The notes under the pieces: model-generated | The model's database searches: none | Told to the model about the DNA's origin: nothing | The model's input: only the letters and a program-made list of their open reading frames with translations | Made by a program: the position numbers and the translations under genes | Part shown: positions 14,886-16,632 of the stretch, one piece after another | Position numbering within the stretch: position 1 is the stretch's first letter | How the letters are laid out: each line of letters begins with the position of its first letter | Assembly (NCBI GenBank): GCA_029264635.1 | Contig: JARIAA010000261.1 | Span: 1 to 16,632 of the forward strand | Length of the DNA stretch: 16,632 bases | Direction: 5' to 3' | Origin: Psychrobacter sp. | GTDB taxonomy: Bacteria; Pseudomonadota; Gammaproteobacteria; Pseudomonadales; Moraxellaceae

Positions 14886-16466
14886 ATGATAGATAAAAGT
14901 TTACTAGACGCCGTTAAAATCTATAGCGAAAATATGACTCGTCCAATTACCTTTGTATTGGGTAGCGGTGAGCATGAAAAGCGAGCAGAGTTGATTGATT
15001 TTTTGACCAAGATTGCCGGCACGACGGATAAAATTCATTTTGATAGCAAAGCAAATGATGACAGCTTACCAAGTCCGATTAGCTTTGCGGTTCGTAGCCA
15101 CATTGATGGTGCATTGACGGATACGGGTATCGTTTTTAGTGGTATTCCAGGTGGTCACGAATTTACGTCGCTTATTTTGGCGATATTGCAAGCAGGTGGT
15201 CATACGCTAAAACTAGACGAGGGCATTCAAAAGCTCATTAAGCGCTTTAATAAGCCATTACAGTTCCAGACTTACGTATCCTTATCTTGCCATAGCTGTC
15301 CAGAAGTTGTGCAAGCGCTCAACCAGTTTGCACTATTAAATGATGGTATTAGCAATGAGATGATCGATGGCGCGCTATTCCAAGAACAAGTGGAGGCGAA
15401 TAACATTCAAGGTGTACCTGCGGTATTTTTGAATGGTAAACCGTTTGCCAATGGTTTGATTGACACCTCTAAATTAATTGAAAAACTGCAAGACCAATTC
15501 CCTGATTTGTTGAGCGATGCAAGTGAGGACGATGCTGAGCAATTAGAGCAGCAAGATGTGACCATTATCGGTGCCGGGCCTGCTGGGGTTGCCGCTGCGA
15601 TTTACACCGCACGTAAGGGTCTCAAGATAACAATGGTCGCTGATCGAATCGGTGGACAAGTCAAAGACACGCAAGACATTGAAAACTTAATCTCTGTGCC
15701 GTTAACCACTGGTAGCGAGCTGTCAGCAAACTTTCAAAAGCATCTGCATGAATATGATATTACGCTAAGAGAGCACGTCAGCGTTAAAGAGATCAGTGAA
15801 ACGGTCGATGAGAACTACCGTATTCATCTCAATACTGGTGAGACGTTTGAGACGCGTAGTATTATCCTAGCGACGGGTGCGCAGTGGCGTAAACTTGGGG
15901 TACCAGGCGAAGAAGAAAACGTTGGTAAAGGCGTGGCTTACTGCGCACACTGTGATGGTCCTTTCTTTAAAGGTAAAGAGATATCAGTCGTCGGTGGTGG
16001 TAACTCAGGCATTGAAGCGGCATTAGACCTTGCTGGTATCGTCAAGCATGTGACTGTCCTTGAGTTTGCTGATGAGTTAAAAGCCGATCAAGTGCTTATT
16101 AATAAAGCGAAAGAAAAAGACAATATCGAATTTATCACTGGCGCTGCGACCAAAGAGATCAAAGCCACTGATGGTAAAGTCAGCTCCATTGTCTTTGAAG
16201 ATCGTAGCACAGGTAAGACGCATGAGCGTGATTTGTCAGGTGTGTTTGTGCAGATTGGTCTGGTGCCAAACACGGCATTTATCAAAGGCTTCGTTGATCT
16301 AAACCGCTTTGGCGAGATTGAAATTGATGAGCGTTGTCATACCGATCGCAGAGGTATCTTTGCTTGTGGTGATGTGACCACTGTGCCATTTAAGCAAATT
16401 AATATTGCGATGGGTGAAGGAAGTAAAGCGGCATTGTCAGCATTTGAGTATTTGGTTATGCAGTAA
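14886..16466 (+). CDS. ahpF: AhpF, alkyl hydroperoxide reductase flavoprotein subunit
   Basis: The 526-residue protein has the full AhpF layout (E. coli: 521 aa). An N-terminal double-thioredoxin-fold domain (about 1-205) carries the CHSC redox pair (C135, C138). The thioredoxin-reductase-like part follows. Its FAD-binding GAGPAG is at 229-234, the active-site CAHC at C353 and C356, and the NAD(H)-binding GGGNSG at 370-375. A closing ACGD FAD motif lies near 489-492. Electrons pass from NADH to FAD, then the CAHC pair, then the N-terminal CHSC pair, and finally oxidised AhpC. TGAGGA lies about 7 nt before the ATG. It is a single-gene unit ending in a strong terminator, and probably under OxyR with ahpC. 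Confidence 0.98.
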   Translation: MIDKSLLDAVKIYSENMTRPITFVLGSGEHEKRAELIDFLTKIAGTTDKIHFDSKANDDSLPSPISFAVRSHIDGALTDTGIVFSGIPGGHEFTSLILAILQAGGHTLKLDEGIQKLIKRFNKPLQFQTYVSLSCHSCPEVVQALNQFALLNDGISNEMIDGALFQEQVEANNIQGVPAVFLNGKPFANGLIDTSKLIEKLQDQFPDLLSDASEDDAEQLEQQDVTIIGAGPAGVAAAIYTARKGLKITMVADRIGGQVKDTQDIENLISVPLTTGSELSANFQKHLHEYDITLREHVSVKEISETVDENYRIHLNTGETFETRSIILATGAQWRKLGVPGEEENVGKGVAYCAHCDGPFFKGKEISVVGGGNSGIEAALDLAGIVKHVTVLEFADELKADQVLINKAKEKDNIEFITGAATKEIKATDGKVSSIVFEDRSTGKTHERDLSGVFVQIGLVPNTAFIKGFVDLNRFGEIEIDERCHTDRRGIFACGDVTTVPFKQINIAMGEGSKAALSAFEYLVMQ

Positions 16467-16490
16467 GCGTAGTCTTAGTGTTGAATTCAG

Positions 16491-16518
16491 AAGCCACCTT
16501 GAAAGAGGTGGCTTTTTT
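16491..16518 (+). terminator. Rho-independent terminator of ahpF
   Basis: A perfect 9-bp stem, AAGCCACCT (16491-16499) with AGGTGGCTT (16506-16514), encloses a 6-nt loop and ends in six Ts (16513-16518). It lies 25 bp after the ahpF stop. Confidence 0.93.
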
Positions 16519-16554
16519 GTGGAAAATACTTTACCGCTTGTTAAATTATATAAG

Positions 16555-16582
16555 TTGACGTATGTTTGGCATTATTTATATG
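16555..16582 (+). promoter_or_regulatory. Possible rightward promoter near the window end
   Basis: TTGACG (5 of 6), a 16-bp spacer and TATATG (4 of 6) lie after the ahpF terminator and point out of the window. Nothing else is visible in 16519-16632. A downstream gene beginning beyond the edge would make this meaningful. Confidence 0.25.
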
Positions 16583-16632
16583 AAAATCTTAAAAGTGAAA
16601 AAAACATATGGTTGTCAAAAGTAATGTTTGGG

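Overview
The window looks like chromosomal DNA of a moderately low-GC gammaproteobacterium. Gene content and protein style (OxyR/AhpC/AhpF with canonical cysteines, a YiaD-like OmpA lipoprotein, a YihG-like acyltransferase, an imelysin/di-heme/DUF1513 iron cluster) fit the Moraxellaceae, and Psychrobacter is my best guess. That placement is inference from recognition, not from a search. I see no rRNA, tRNA, insertion sequence, CRISPR array or phage genes.

Layout. The left end (1-2484) is all minus strand: the first codons of an unidentified gene cut by the window edge, a membrane protein with a voltage-sensor-like helix set but no pore, and a YihG-type acyltransferase. An AT-rich gap of about 650 bp follows. 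A plus-strand YiaD-like lipoprotein with its own terminator lies at 3139-3863. From 3898 to 10873 runs an iron-acquisition cluster: a near-consensus promoter with a Fur-box-like sequence in its spacer, an IrpA-type imelysin lipoprotein, a di-heme c-type lipoprotein of the DUF1111/COG3488 family, a second imelysin, a DUF1513 propeller-like protein, and a YgjP-like zinc metallopeptidase joined to DUF1513 by a 1-nt stop/start overlap. A TPMT-like methyltransferase (plus) converges on a small HD-domain protein (minus), which probably shares a transcript with oxyR. Divergent from oxyR is ahpC, ending in a strong terminator. A small YdcH-like (DUF465) gene on the minus strand separates ahpC from ahpF, which also ends in a strong terminator.

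How the genes work together. There are two stress and metal modules. The first is probably a Fur-controlled periplasmic iron module (imelysins, di-heme protein, DUF1513). The second is an OxyR peroxide-defence module: AhpC reduces peroxides and AhpF recycles AhpC with NADH.

The most notable observation is that three genes within 3.9 kb carry a single in-frame nonsense codon in an otherwise intact, well-conserved frame. They are the di-heme protein (TAA at 7133), the second imelysin (TAG at 8004) and the methyltransferase (TAA at 11009). There are no frameshifts, and the sequence after each stop still reads as conserved family sequence. This could be very recent inactivation, sequencing or assembly error, or readthrough. 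The first is the most economical biological reading, and the sequence alone does not decide.
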